From Thamnaconus septentrionalis (lineage: Eukaryota; Chordata; Actinopteri; Tetraodontiformes; Monacanthidae): 64,000 nucleotides of DNA. The DNA lies in NCBI GenBank assembly GCA_009823395.1, contig CM020509.1:16477001-16541000 (forward strand), written 5' to 3'. The notes under the pieces were generated by a model that was not told where the DNA came from, did no database searches, and saw only the letters and a list, made by a program, of their open reading frames with translations. The translations under genes were made by a program, and so were the position numbers. Shown piece by piece: positions 45,901 to 55,177 of this stretch (its first letter is position 1; every line of letters starts with the position of its first letter).

Positions 45901-48015
45901 CACTGCACTGCAGTCAGAGAGAGTCCTGTTGCTAGGCGTGCGGCAGTACGCCGAGCCACCTGCCTCCGGTTTGGAATGAATCCTGTCTTCTTTGTGCGTG
46001 CGTGCGTGTGTGTGTGTGTCCCCTGTCGCGTTGTCCGGCATACGTGCGCAGCAGCTTGCTGACAAGGCGACACAAGCTTCCTGTGAAAGAGGAAGAGCAG
46101 GAGACACGGGGAGGCTCTGCAGCACAACAAAGGCAGCGGAGGGGGGTCGTGGGGGAGGCAGCGGGGGGGGCGGCGCTTAAATAGCTTCACAGGACGTTTT
46201 TTTTTTTGTTTGTTTTTGTTTCCACACGGTCGGAACAACACAACTGTGTTTGTTTTATGGCTGTTTTATTGGCTGCCAGGGGACCCCCGCTGCTGAAAAG
46301 GTAGCTTTTAGGGAGCGGAGCAAGAGGCTTTTCCAGGTTTTGTTCTGTTTTAATTCATTTGACGATTCCTTGTAGTGATTTTTGTGTAGTTTTGGTGTTT
46401 GTTTTTTAGTGCTGCAACAGTGGAGTTTCTCCAATTTACGATCAATACATAGTCTATCTATCTATCTATGTATGTATCTATCTATCTATCTATCTATGTA
46501 TCTATCTAATTAACAAGAGCATCGTAAAGAATCTTGTTTGCATCATTTTTATTCTTTGGTCTGAATTGCACCTACACTTTCACCTCTCTAAAGAACACAA
46601 ACGTGACTCAGTGGCGTCGGTGCAGCAACAGGAAGCGGCCTCACCTGCCCGTCTGTTCACCCCGCCGGGAACCCTTGAAGCCTGCCCTGACGCTCACCGC
46701 TCCCCCCGCTCCCACCTCACTCCCCCCTCTCCCATCACTTCCCGCCACTGACCCGCTGCAATCTTAAGAGTGACTCAGTGTTTTGCTGGCGCCTCGCGGC
46801 TCGGGCCCTGGTCAGCCGTGAGTGATTGAGCAGAACCGTTATCTGGCCTTGTTTGTTTTGACTCATCTTAGTCATAGGTCAGAGCTGTGATGTTTTTTTT
46901 TTTTTACTATTATTATTATTTAAAAAAAATAAAAAACAAAAAACATTGCCTCCTTTTTTGCCGCTGACCAATTTTTAATGCGATTAGATTCAGTTCAGAT
47001 GCATTTAAACTAACTTCATCCTCTCTGGAAGTAGAAGGGCTAAGTTGGGGAAAACTGGACCTGCTCTTGCGATCTTGTAGACGCTTGGCCTCCCATCCGA
47101 AAGGCTTCTTCAGTTCTGGTTCTGCATCTTGAGATGAGCTGGATGGCCGAGAACCTTCACAGACATATTGCCAAACACCCCCAGAACTGAAGAAGCCTTC
47201 CGGATCTTCAAGATCCAAAGAACAAGTCCAGTTCTTCTACTTCGAGATGACCTGGGTGACTGAGAACCTTCACAAACTCATCCATCCCTCTGTTTCTTTT
47301 TTCTTCTCTTCCAGGAACTGGAACGTCAGAAGTACATCTACACTAAAGGCTGCGTGGGGCAGTTTGAGAAGTGGCTCCAGGACAACCTGATCATCGTCGC
47401 TGGCATTTTTGTTGGTATTGCACTTTTACAGGTGAGTCAAAGCCGACTCCTTTGCAGATATGGTGCACATTTCGATCGTAATGGTTTTATTCATGTCTCA
47501 GAAATGGTGCTTACTGTAATGTTCATGATGCCTGCACGGCTCCGCAGGTCCTCAAAGTGCCTTCAAGTTGTCCGTGCAGTTGCATCTGTTGCGTCAGCTG
47601 TGCGTGTCTGTTATTCCCAAGAATGCTTGTTTCAGTGTTTGTCTATACATTCTGCTTCACTGAGTCATTTTATGGCCGACAACTGAGCAGCAGGAGTAGA
47701 TGCTTAGAACCGAACCCCACAAAAACCTGTAGAAAGAGATGCACTGATTTTCATTCAGCGCTGTTCAGCGACGACTTCGTCTCTGCCACAACACCATTTT
47801 TCAAACGGGGAGTCTCGCCCAGCTCAAACGTTGCCCCTTTACTGACACCTGCTGGTGGAAAGTGGCAGCGTGCCCCTGCGGCGAACGCTGCCTCCACTTG
47901 CTGACGCCTGGCGTGTCTCTCTCTCTCCCTCTCCCCCGCCCCCTCGCAGATCTTCGGGATTTGTCTCGCTCAGAACCTGGTGAGCGACGTCAAAGCGGTC
48001 AAAGCCAACTGGTGA
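30683..48015 (+). CDS. tspan17: Tetraspanin-17 gene, whole coding span (eight exons)
   Basis: Four-pass tetraspanin of the TspanC8 group; known members bind ADAM10 and control its exit from the ER and its substrate choice. The exons join to a 270-residue protein, equal to human TSPAN17. Membrane segments fall at about 19-41, 64-86, 96-117 and 235-257. The large extracellular loop has the CCG motif (155-157) and eight cysteines (155, 156, 172, 182, 188, 189, 202, 223), the TspanC8 signature. Possible N-glycosylation sites are Asn51 (NLS) and Asn171 (NCT). TSPAN17-like rather than TSPAN5-like positions include [33 protein letters not shown] and VKANW. Every intron is GT-AG and phase 0. Paralogue choice is by recalled sequence only. 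Confidence 0.93.
32755..33035 (+). repeat. Fish interspersed repeat, diverged copy
   Basis: In order it carries CTCACAGCTAGAGGGCCCC, CCTCCTCCCACGGTCCAGAG, ACATGCACATTAGG, GTGTATCCCACC, CTGTCTGGGATAGGCT and AGGATTAGCGGTAGATAG. These are diverged forms of phrases that recur in a very abundant fish retro-repeat ending in GGATAAGCGG(T)AGAAAATGGATGG. The exact family is not assigned. Confidence 0.65.
35645..36630 (+). mobile_element. Tc1/mariner-like transposon, internally deleted relic
   Basis: The termini are inverted: left ACTGCTCAAAAAATAAAGGA, right reading inward ACTGCTCAAAACAATAAAGG. The interior retains the last part of a Tc1-type transposase: TDESRF with the first catalytic Asp region (near 35740), a degraded second-Asp region ([14 protein letters not shown], frame-disrupted, near 36010), and [11 protein letters not shown] with the third catalytic acidic residue (near 36105). 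The DNA-binding N-terminal half is absent: the left terminus jumps after about 50 bp straight into the catalytic region. Frameshifts and stops break the rest, so the copy is dead. A (CA)n tract sits near the transposase end and a (GT)n tract abuts the right terminus. Confidence 0.88.
36303..36365. repeat. (CA)n microsatellite inside the Tc1-like relic
   Basis: About 63 bp of CA, located where related elements carry a short CACACACA before TACTGAGCC. Here it runs into CTGCTGAGCC. It appears to be an expansion of the element's own sequence. Confidence 0.9.
36631..36659. repeat. (GT)n microsatellite abutting the transposon end
   Basis: Starts at the terminal GAGCAGT of the Tc1-like element and runs about 29 bp. 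Confidence 0.85.
38573..38756 (+). repeat. Two-copy 92-bp tandem duplication
   Basis: Copy 1 (38573-38664) and copy 2 (38665-38756) share CATTTTAAG, TTTATGTGTCGGTT, GTGTAACATTTGT and GCGTTCACG in the same order and spacing, with roughly 80 percent identity by eye. It is intronic and non-coding. Confidence 0.85.
40147..40197 (+). CDS. tspan17: tspan17 coding exon 2
   Basis: Residues 30-46 ([17 protein letters not shown]) complete membrane segment 1 and enter the small extracellular loop. The acceptor is TTGTTTACAG and the donor AAG|GTTAGT; 51 bp, phase 0 at both ends. Confidence 0.92.
40198..42276 (+). other. tspan17 intron 2 with a perfect hairpin
   Basis: About 2.1 kb, non-coding. The notable content is a 19-bp-arm perfect inverted repeat at 41158-41204 (separate entry) and a GGAGGGT run near 41376-41400. 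Confidence 0.75.
41158..41204. repeat. Perfect inverted repeat, 19-bp arms, 9-base loop
   Basis: Left arm TCCTAGCAGACGTGTCAGC (41158-41176), loop AGCGAGCTG, right arm the exact reverse complement (41186-41204). It is too short for a standard microRNA precursor by itself, and it is not flanked by any recognised transposon terminus. Confidence 0.95.
42277..42423 (+). CDS. tspan17: tspan17 coding exon 3
   Basis: Residues 47-95: small extracellular loop with NLS at 51-53, membrane segment 2 (about 64-86) with [17 protein letters not shown], and the short inner loop RENTFLLKF. The acceptor is CTTTCTCTCAG and the donor TTT|GTAAGC; 147 bp. Confidence 0.95.
42424..43538 (+). other. tspan17 intron 3 with a long (TA)n array
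   Basis: 1.1 kb, non-coding. It contains a (TA)n microsatellite (about 42826-42906) and G- and T-homopolymer runs (near 43070 and 43372-43390). It ends in a T/C tract and CCTCCAG. Confidence 0.75.
42826..42906. repeat. (TA)n microsatellite
   Basis: About 80 bp of TA dinucleotides. Confidence 0.9.
43539..43709 (+). CDS. tspan17: tspan17 coding exon 4
   Basis: Residues 96-152: membrane segment 3 ([20 protein letters not shown]) and the first helix region of the large extracellular loop, ending LIDFAQDY just before the Trp-Ser-Cys-Cys-Gly motif. Donor TAC|GTGAGT; 171 bp. Confidence 0.95.
43710..44136 (+). other. tspan17 intron 4
   Basis: 427 bp, non-coding, ordinary sequence. It ends GTCGTCGCCCTGCCAG. 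Confidence 0.8.
44137..44262 (+). CDS. tspan17: tspan17 coding exon 5
   Basis: Residues 153-194 hold the CCG motif, Cys172 in FNCT (also an N-glycosylation sequon), Cys182, and the Cys188-Cys189 pair of PFSCC. This is the disulfide core of the large loop. Donor GCG|GTGAGT; 126 bp. Confidence 0.95.
44263..44633 (+). other. tspan17 intron 5
   Basis: 371 bp, AT-rich, non-coding. It ends CTGTCTTACAG. Confidence 0.8.
44634..44681 (+). CDS. tspan17: tspan17 coding exon 6
   Basis: Residues 195-210 ([16 protein letters not shown]) with Cys202, the seventh loop cysteine. It is a 48-bp exon with donor CCG|GTTTGT, weaker than the others. Skipping it would stay in frame but remove a conserved cysteine. 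Confidence 0.92.
44838..45350. mobile_element. Probable non-autonomous DNA element with GATTC-rich ends
   Basis: The left part carries GATTCCGATTCTTGAAG and CAATCCGATTCAAAATC. The right part carries GAATCGATCCAGAATCGC and a purine-rich end. The opposed GATTC/GAATC-rich ends resemble fish DNA-transposon MITEs. The termini are too diverged to set exactly, and no target duplication was found. Confidence 0.4.
46452..46508. repeat. (TCTA)n microsatellite with TGTA variants
   Basis: Tetranucleotide repeat TCTA interrupted by TGTA units. Confidence 0.9.
47030..47280. repeat. Two inverted copies of a fish repeat tail
   Basis: AAGGCTTCTTCAGTTCTGG (47101-47119) is the exact reverse complement of 47181-47199. 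The GAGATGAGCTGG...CGAGAACCTTCAC phrase at 47131-47160 recurs directly as GAGATGACCTGGG...TGAGAACCTTCAC at 47245-47273. These are phrases of an abundant fish repeat (GAAGCCTTCTGGATGA...GACTGAGAACCTTCACAGAC) present here in two orientations. Confidence 0.7.
47315..47431 (+). CDS. tspan17: tspan17 coding exon 7
   Basis: Residues 211-249: the end of the large loop with Cys223 in TKGCVGQF, then the start of membrane segment 4 ([15 protein letters not shown]). Donor CAG|GTGAGT; 117 bp. Confidence 0.95.
47432..47949 (+). other. tspan17 intron 7
   Basis: 518 bp, non-coding. It ends in a CT-rich tract and CCCCTCGCAG. Confidence 0.8.
47950..48015 (+). CDS. tspan17: tspan17 coding exon 8 (stop at 48013-48015)
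   Basis: Residues 250-270: the end of membrane segment 4 ([10 protein letters not shown]) and the cytoplasmic tail [11 protein letters not shown], then TGA. The VKANW ending matches TSPAN17, whereas I recall VRASW for TSPAN5. Confidence 0.94.
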   Translation: MFGICLAQNLVSDVKAVKANW

Positions 48016-49744
48016 CGGGGAGAGGAAGGAAGGAAGCCGAGTATGATGCGGCTCCACCACCCACACCTTCCACCTACGCTCCTCACTCCAGGTCAACGCA
48101 GCACACTTAACAGTCCCGTCCAGCTCCGGACTGGAGAGCCTAAAAAAAAACCTCTTATACACAATTTCTTTTTTTTTTTTTTTTTTAAGAAAATAATGAA
48201 ATGTGCAGGAAAAACACAAACACTACTTCTCTACTTGGTCTCGTGTCGAATCGCGAGAAAACGAACGCACAAAAAAAACAAAAACCAAACACTTTGTTTT
48301 ACCACACGGTTGGTAATTTTTAACCCAAATACACAGAAGACGGTCCTGCCTACTTTATACTTTGACCCCCCCGACACCTTTTTTTTTTATCTGTTTTTTT
48401 TCCTCGATTTTTTTTGCTGTTGTGACACTTCTATTTATGGGTCAGGGTTGCACAAAGACTACTTCCTGTCAGCTGGGAGATTAAGAAGCCATGGATGAAA
48501 GGAAGAAACGGACGACGAGCCTGTTTTTAACCTGCTTACTGCCCACTTCCTGCTGCAGGGGATGATGGGTAGCAGGCAAACAGACACATGGAACCCCCCC
48601 CCCGCGACACGGCCCACCCCCACTTCTCACCCCCCCTCCGTCGTGACTTTTTTTTTTATGACCACTACGACGACTCTGAACACTGACAAAGAACAAAGAA
48701 AAGACAGTGACGTCAAAAACATTTCAGGAAAATTTCAAGTGGAAAGCTAAATGTAAGAAGAAAGTGCCATTAATTTCCAGTGATATTTTTTTTTTGTCTC
48801 CCTTGTGTTTTCATGGACCCCCCCCCCCTCACCAACTCACAATACCTCAGGGCCTGGCCGGAACAAGACGCTTTCCGCCGACGTTCCAAACCATATCTGT
48901 TATTATTATTATTATTTTTTTTTTTCCATCCGTGTCTGCTGAATTTAGATTTGCTAATTTTATGCAGAGGATCACTACACTCGCTCTCAGTTTGTCCTGC
49001 GGTGGTCGTGTTATCTGTTTTTTTGACTTTTTTTTTTTTTTTTCCTCCAAGGATGTTGTGCAAAACGTAAGGTCTTTGGCGCGGCGTCGGATTGTAACTC
49101 TACCACGAGCGGAAGAGGAAACGTGTTTGTTTGTCTGTGTTTCCTTGAGAGAACGTTGTTTTTCTCTGAGCATCCCTCAGGCACATGGGATGCTGACTTT
49201 GGGGCCTTGTTTTTCTTTGACACTTGACCTTTTGGTCGCCACCTTTGTCTTACATTTCTTAACCCTACGTAGTAAGAGTAGCCTGAAACTGTTTTATTCT
49301 AGTTTCGCCGTTGGAGTTCATGCTGCACCTGTTTTTACCTCCGGCACGTTCTTCGTGTTGTGGGAGGGTTTTTTTTTTTTTTTTTGGCAGTTGTAGACCA
49401 AATGATGTGGGAGAGCCAGCAGGCGCTGTAATTGATACACAGCTAAAGTGGTAATATACTGTCTCCTTCCAATGTGGAGAGCAACAAATGAGGATATCAA
49501 AACTAAAACATAAAAAAGAAGAAGAAAAATAACGCTAATGCTTTTACCTTTGCATTAATGAGGAAGAGGAGTCGGGCCGCAAGAAGAGAAAAACATTAAG
49601 ATAGAATTTTTTTTCCAAGTTTCGAGAATAAAGATGAAATTTCGAGATTAAAGTCAAAATTTCGAGAATAAAGTTGACGTAAAAAGGACAAAATTTTGTG
49701 ATTGAAATTGAAATTTTGCAATTAATGTGAACTTGAAGAATAAA
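48016..49744 (+). other. tspan17 3' UTR (probable)
   Basis: Sequence rich in A, T and C homopolymer runs with no coding signal. The first AATAAA hexamers after the stop lie at 49627-49632, 49667-49672 and 49739-49744. That gives a UTR of about 1.6-1.7 kb, unless an unseen variant signal is used earlier. Confidence 0.55.
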
Positions 49745-49750
49745 ATCAAA
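49608..49750 (+). repeat. TTTCGAGAATAAAG-type short tandem units carrying AATAAA
   Basis: Units reading TTTCGAGAATAAAG, TTTCGAGATTAAAG and TTTCGAGAATAAAG (49620-49673), followed by diverged units. The first and third contain AATAAA and the middle one ATTAAA, so the repeat itself supplies candidate poly(A) signals. Confidence 0.75.
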
Positions 49751-51177
49751 TTTCTGCTTTATTCACAACATTTTGACTTTTTTTTAACCTCGACTTGCTG
49801 CTCACTGCTAACATCATTCACGAAATTTCAACTTAAAACTCGAAATGAAAACTTATATAAAGATCTCCTTCCTGTAATATTTTTTTCTCTTCTTGTGGCC
49901 CTAATCCTCTGTCATACATCTATGTCCTTTTTTTGGGGGGCTAATTTTTTTTATTTTATTTTTTCGTAATCGTAAACATGCTGTTACCTTTGATATTAGC
50001 GGTGGCCTCAGTATAACGTGAAAGATGCTTTGACTAGATTATTAATATGATAGTACGCTAACTGAGTCGGGTGTTATGTTACGACAGTCTAACATGTTTG
50101 TTTGTTTGTTTGTCTTTTACAGCCGAGGGAGGAGTTGTACTTACACGTTTACACTATAGCTCACTTTAGTTCAGTCATGGTTCCTTTTAAAAACAAACAG
50201 AAATAATAATAATGATAATCTGTCCTCACAGCTTTGATCTGAATGTCCAAGAATGTCCAAGCTCGCATCCATGAGTGTGTGAGCTGGCTTTCGCAGTCGG
50301 TCCCGTGCACACAATCAGGCCTCCTCCTCCTTGTCCTCCTCCTCCTCCTCACACAAATAACGAGTTTTCAAACCGCTGCGCACATTCAAGCCCGCCGGGT
50401 ATCTTCACACGCTGAGAGTCGTGAAGTCAGAGCGTCTCACCCTCTCAGCAGCTGCTACGCGTTGCTCTCCTCTCGGTCAAACTGGCTCCCAGCGACTCCG
50501 ACCTCGCTTCCAAATGCGCGTTGCCCGAGTCGTCGCGAGCACCAGGGGGCGTCGCGCCTGCACCTGCGGCGTCCCTGCGGGCCCTGGCGACTCCTCCCCT
50601 CAGTTTTAAAGAGGTGCTCCACCGGTGGGGCAGCTCGTTCTTCACTCTGCTGGGCCGCTGCAGCTGTGATCAGGGAGAGAAGGACCTCCGACGTGCGGAT
50701 GAATCACACCTTCTGATTCCCTGTCGCAACAATGCACAAACATTGACTGGATGAAACGCAGCTCCGGCACTTTTTCCTCTTAGCGGCTGCTTTGAATTTT
50801 TTTTTTTTTGGTTAACTTCAGTAAATGGACCTATTGTTGATTACAGGATAAAGCCAGCAGAGCGCCAGCGTCGCCCCTCCCTCGTCACCGCTCTCACCTT
50901 CCCGCTGTAAATCTCTCTCCTGAGAAGTGGGACGGAACAGATGTTGTGATGAATGGCTTTGACTCTTTTGAAGTGTTTTCATAGTTTCCCCCCCCATTGG
51001 ATCGCACGCACTCAAGATCTTAAAAACGTCCCTTCACCCCCTTGAGAGGAGGAGGAGGGAGGGCAGGAGGAGGAAGAGCGCCATCTGCTAGAGTCCGAGC
51101 TGAAGCTGACCGAGTCGAGGGCTCGTGCACTCGTGAGTGATGTTGAGGCTCTCAGCAGATGGAGGCCACGGGTGTCA

Positions 51178-51216
51178 CTGCTGCTGCTGCTGCTGCTGCT
51201 GCTGCAGCAGCAGCAG
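51178..51216. repeat. (CTG)9(CAG)4 self-complementary triplet repeat
   Basis: Nine CTG triplets run directly into four CAG triplets, so the segment can fold on itself into a hairpin with a perfect stem at the junction. Confidence 0.95.
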
Positions 51217-51590
51217 AACACACTTCCTTCCTTCATCCATCCCACCTGCCTTCCTTCCTTCTTACGTTTCCTTCCTTCCTTTCTTCCTTCCATTTTACCT
51301 ACTTTCCTTTCGACCTTCATACCTTCCTTCTTACATTGCTTTCCTTCCTTCCTTCCTTCTTTTCCTTCCTGCCTTCTTTCCTTCCTACTTCCCTCCCTCC
51401 CTTCCTTCCTTCCTTCCTTCCTTCCAAATTCCTTTCCATCCTACTTCCCTTCCTAGTTCCTTTCCTTCCCTCCCTCCTTCCTTCCTACTTCCTTTCCTTC
51501 CCTCCTTCCTTCCCTTCCTTCTTTTCCTTCCTTTCTAGCCTCCTGCCTACGTTTCTTTCTTTCTTACTTACTTGCTTCCTTCCTTGTGTG
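51217..51590. repeat. Long (CCTT)n polypyrimidine tract
   Basis: About 370 bp that is almost entirely C and T, made of CCTT units with CTAC, CCAT and CCCT interruptions. The large frames it opens are all artefacts. Confidence 0.95.
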
Positions 51591-52656
51591 TTTGCGCGTG
51601 CGTGTGTGTGTGTGTGTGTCTCAGTGGCGCCAGTGTGCATGCTGTGCTAATAATCAGACAGTCACCTTGGTAATTAGCGCTGTCGTGCCGTGGTAATTGG
51701 GAGCGCTGGCACTGGCGGGACTTTAGCGCTATCTCAATAAATTTGTCTTGCCGGACCGTGTTTGGGGTAATTCCGCTACCACCAACCCCCCCCCAGTTAA
51801 TGCAGGGAAATGGGAGCGGAGACAGACAGCGTGCTCATTACCCTTTGTGCTTTTGTCATAATGGCCTTTTCAACATGAAACAAGCGGCTGATTTGTCCGC
51901 CTCCCTGTCGGCACTGGAACCATTCCAGAGGAGGAGCAGCCTCGTGTGTGAATGTAACGCCCTCATGGAGCTCGTACTTCGCTGGTTCCCCTCCCCCCCC
52001 CCTCCCACTTGTTTGCCCAAGTGAAATTCAGAAATGTGAATTAGAGAGAGTTGGATTTAGTGACTTTCTTAGCATAGACGGCAAAAGAGCCTTTTTTTTA
52101 TTTTAATTTTCCTTTTTTTTAGGCGCATGCATGAGCAGATACACAAACACAATTTATATGCAACCGCAAAAAAATGAAAAGACTTTTAATCCTCACAAAC
52201 GAGCAAGTAAACAAATCAGAACATCAGAATCCCGGCTTTCTATTTGTCCAGGTTTCGGCGATGCTGCGTGTGTTCCACACAAACGCACTCCTTTTGTTTT
52301 GCTTCACGCATCCACTACAAACCCTCAGTGGCTCTAATACTCCCTAATCCTTTTGCCACTTCGAAGGCTGCCTCCACCCGAGACGTCCCTGTTTTCATTC
52401 TCTCCCTCTCGGAGGTGAGCGGCGGCAGCCTCGCCTCGGCGAAGCCGCCGCCGCTCACACGGGAGACGAGAGCGGCGGCGTAATTGGCTTATTTGCGAAC
52501 ACGACTTAAAAACAATGTGATGTCGGTGGAAGTGCCTCTGCTCTTCCAGGCCGCCAGCGTGACCAGTTTCTCTTCAGATAGATCTATGAATATATATTTT
52601 TTCTCTTTTGGACAGTCGGCGAGTCACTTCAGCCTGGAGGAAACCATTCCAAATAT

Positions 52657-52685
52657 TCTTCTTCTTCTTCTTCTACTACTTCTTC

Positions 52686-52717
<32 letters not shown>

Positions 52718-52733
52718 CTTCTTCTTCTTCTTC

Positions 52734-52764
<31 letters not shown>

Positions 52765-52772
52765 ACTTCTTC

Positions 52773-52804
<32 letters not shown>

Positions 52805-52806
52805 CT
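52657..52806. repeat. (TTC)n repeat, about 150 bp
   Basis: TTC triplets with a handful of TAC interruptions. The strand is pure pyrimidine over stretches up to about 50 bp. It reads as poly-Leu or poly-Phe in different frames and is not coding. Confidence 0.95.
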
Positions 52807-54084
52807 CTCTGCCATTGTTTCCACCTGTGTGTGTCGATTGTGGCAGAACGCGACGACCTTGCAGCAGCTGTGTTATCTCTTAGACCTGTCGACGCGGACT
52901 TTTAGCCTTGTTAAAAGAAATGTGTATGGAAGCTGTGGGACATGGTCTGTTACACTGTACATTGTGTTACGATATGCCTCTTTCATATATTAAAGGGTTT
53001 ATGAAAACACTGGAGTGCGTCCTTGAAACTGCACGACACAAGACAATCGCTGTGTATGAAAGTTTAGCTGAAGTGCTGTTTTCCACTGGTGGAAAGATGT
53101 CTCCTCCATGCATTTATGATGTGTTGCATTAAGAATCAGTCATCAGTCTTCAAGGTTCACACACACTTATTCACACTTCCTAGTTATTATTTACAACAAA
53201 CAGACTTAAAATGCAATGTTTACATATGTCTGATGCAGCTACATTGTTTTTATTTCAGGATCATCTTTGAAACATGGCAAAATTTTGAACGTTCTCACCA
53301 ACAATTTTATTCCATTAATGTGCATCTTGGCGAAGCATATTTACTCTCCACGTTTCAGAGGCACTCGTCTTCAAGTTCTAAGTCTGATAACCTCAAATCA
53401 CACTCTCGCATCCAACCAAAGCCTTTATGACTCAGGTTGTTCATGCTTCAATCAAATCACCAAGTACCTTTTATTTTAAAGGGCGTATCGGTTTCCATTC
53501 CCATTGCTTGTTTCACCTCCAGCATCCTCCTAAAAATAATTCTGCGCGTTGCGTTTCGCTCCAGGGTTGCCCGCTCAGTTTTCATGTTCTCACCAACAAA
53601 ACCCCCTTCAGCTGTGGCATGTGTTCATAGATCATGAGAAAATAAGCCTCTATTCCCATTTTGGCTGTTCAGAGTCAGCCAACAGGGGGAGACAAACTGT
53701 TTGAATGTAAAAATGGTTCCTCTCCTCCTCAAGAGTTCAGGCTTCAGTCCTGATGGGTGCGTAAGCTGTCTGAACTAAAATAGGGAGGAGATCAAAATGA
53801 GAAATGAGGCGACTCCTGAGGGACGAGTGTTTCTTGACATTTGTGGCTTGTTCTTCGCTGTCTTTCTTTCCCTCCTTTTGAGGGGAGCTTTAAAGCAACC
53901 CATTGAGCTGCCTGCTACTATCGCCTCCTTAAGATGCTCGCCATCAAAGGGAGGAAGCGGCCGTCCAGGATTTACTCCATTCACTGCAGCGACCGGTGAC
54001 ATTTTCCTGTTGGAGTGGCTTTTGAAAGGAAGAAATGTAATCAGGATCAGCCAAACAGCTTCTGGCTTGATGAGGGACAAATGA

Positions 54085-54086
<2 letters not shown>

Positions 54087-54120
<34 letters not shown>
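54087..54120. repeat. (GT)n microsatellite
   Basis: About 34 bp of GT. Confidence 0.9.
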
Positions 54121-54121
<1 letters not shown>

Positions 54122-55092
54122 CCTTTTGTCCTAGAGCTGCTCCAAACAAGCAAGCAGCAGAACGTGACACTAATGACATGATCATTTCTCCATTTTTGTT
54201 TTTTTCTTGGACCTGTTGCGTGATTCCTCCTGGTCCTCCAGCTACTGCCGCTGCTCCACTCGCTCCTTTTCTCTCCTTGATGTCCTTCTGTGATTATTGT
54301 TATTACGCCCTCTGATCATTTATAGCTCCGCGGGAAAACGCAGAGCCATTAGAACGACAATGTCACGCTGTGCAGCGAGGATTGTTAAAAGACGCGCGCG
54401 CATCGTGGACGCCGTTCTAAGTGATCATTAGCGCTCCTGCTGTTTTCTTCTTTCCTTCCCTTTTTTTCCTGTCCGCCGAAAGACGACGGGAAGTTCTGCC
54501 AGAAGTCCAGCTGTGTTCTGACGGCCTGCCTGATGATGACACAGGAGGCGTCTGCTGCCTTTGCAGTTGATTCCTGAACTCGGCCGCTGGAATTTGCGGT
54601 TTGTTCAATGGGGTCCAAAACATTTTCTTTTGTTTCTTAACGAAACATAACGAAAGTTCACCGCAAGAAGAGTGAGCGCTGATGGGAAGAAATGTTCCCT
54701 CTTTCTATTATGTTTGTCCTGGTCTGGCGTTCGCTAATGGCATATGGCAGTGACATCATCCCCTCTATCTGATGGGACACGTCCCGTATAGGCCACGATG
54801 GCTTCTGTCCTGTCCCACCATCTCAAGTATTAGTCAAAGGCAAGCGACGGCTGTTGAAGATGGATGTCATGTTCTAATGGTGCACAGCCTCCAGACAACG
54901 GCACCGTGTCTGGTTGCCCGAGCAACCAGATGTAGAGCTTCACAAAGGAGCCTTTATCTGTTGTAGTGAAACTAATGTTAATAAGGTCATGGTTCGGTGT
55001 TCGCAGATATGAGAAATTGCCTAAGGTTAAAAAGTTAAAGGGTTAAAAGGACATTTTCTTGCATTTATTAACACAATGCAAAACCCTGAAAA

Positions 55093-55094
<2 letters not shown>

Positions 55095-55174
<80 letters not shown>
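55095..55174. repeat. (TA)n microsatellite with a phase-shifting base
   Basis: About 80 bp of TA dinucleotides, interrupted once by ATAATA at 55141-55146. Confidence 0.9.

Positions 55175-55177
<3 letters not shown>

Larger units (their letters stand above)
44682..47314 (+). other. tspan17 intron 6
   Basis: 2.6 kb, non-coding. It contains an AT-rich interspersed element (about 44838-45350), (GT)n (45857-45890), a (TCTA)n tract (46452-46508) and a pair of inverted repeat-tail copies (about 47030-47280). Confidence 0.75.

Noticed and set aside
30683..48015. Assignment as tspan5 or tspan14 rather than tspan17
   Set aside because: TSPAN5 is the nearest alternative, but [27 protein letters not shown] and the VKANW end fit TSPAN17, as does the 270-residue length. 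Neighbouring synpo also fits human 5q.
48043..49396. Phe-rich + frames after the tspan17 stop
   Set aside because: Poly(T) runs in the 3' UTR; no homology to tetraspanins or other proteins.
51133..51650. Phe/Ser/Pro-rich frames of 107-163 codons
   Set aside because: Produced by the CCTT polypyrimidine tract, in all three + frames at once.
52484..52993. Open frame of about 169 codons dominated by a run of Leu
   Set aside because: It is the (TTC)n microsatellite read in one frame; the other frames give poly-Phe and poly-Ser/Arg. No homology outside the repeat.
53797..54084. 95-codon + frame with a hydrophobic segment
   Set aside because: No splice context, no family resemblance; ends near a (GT)n microsatellite.
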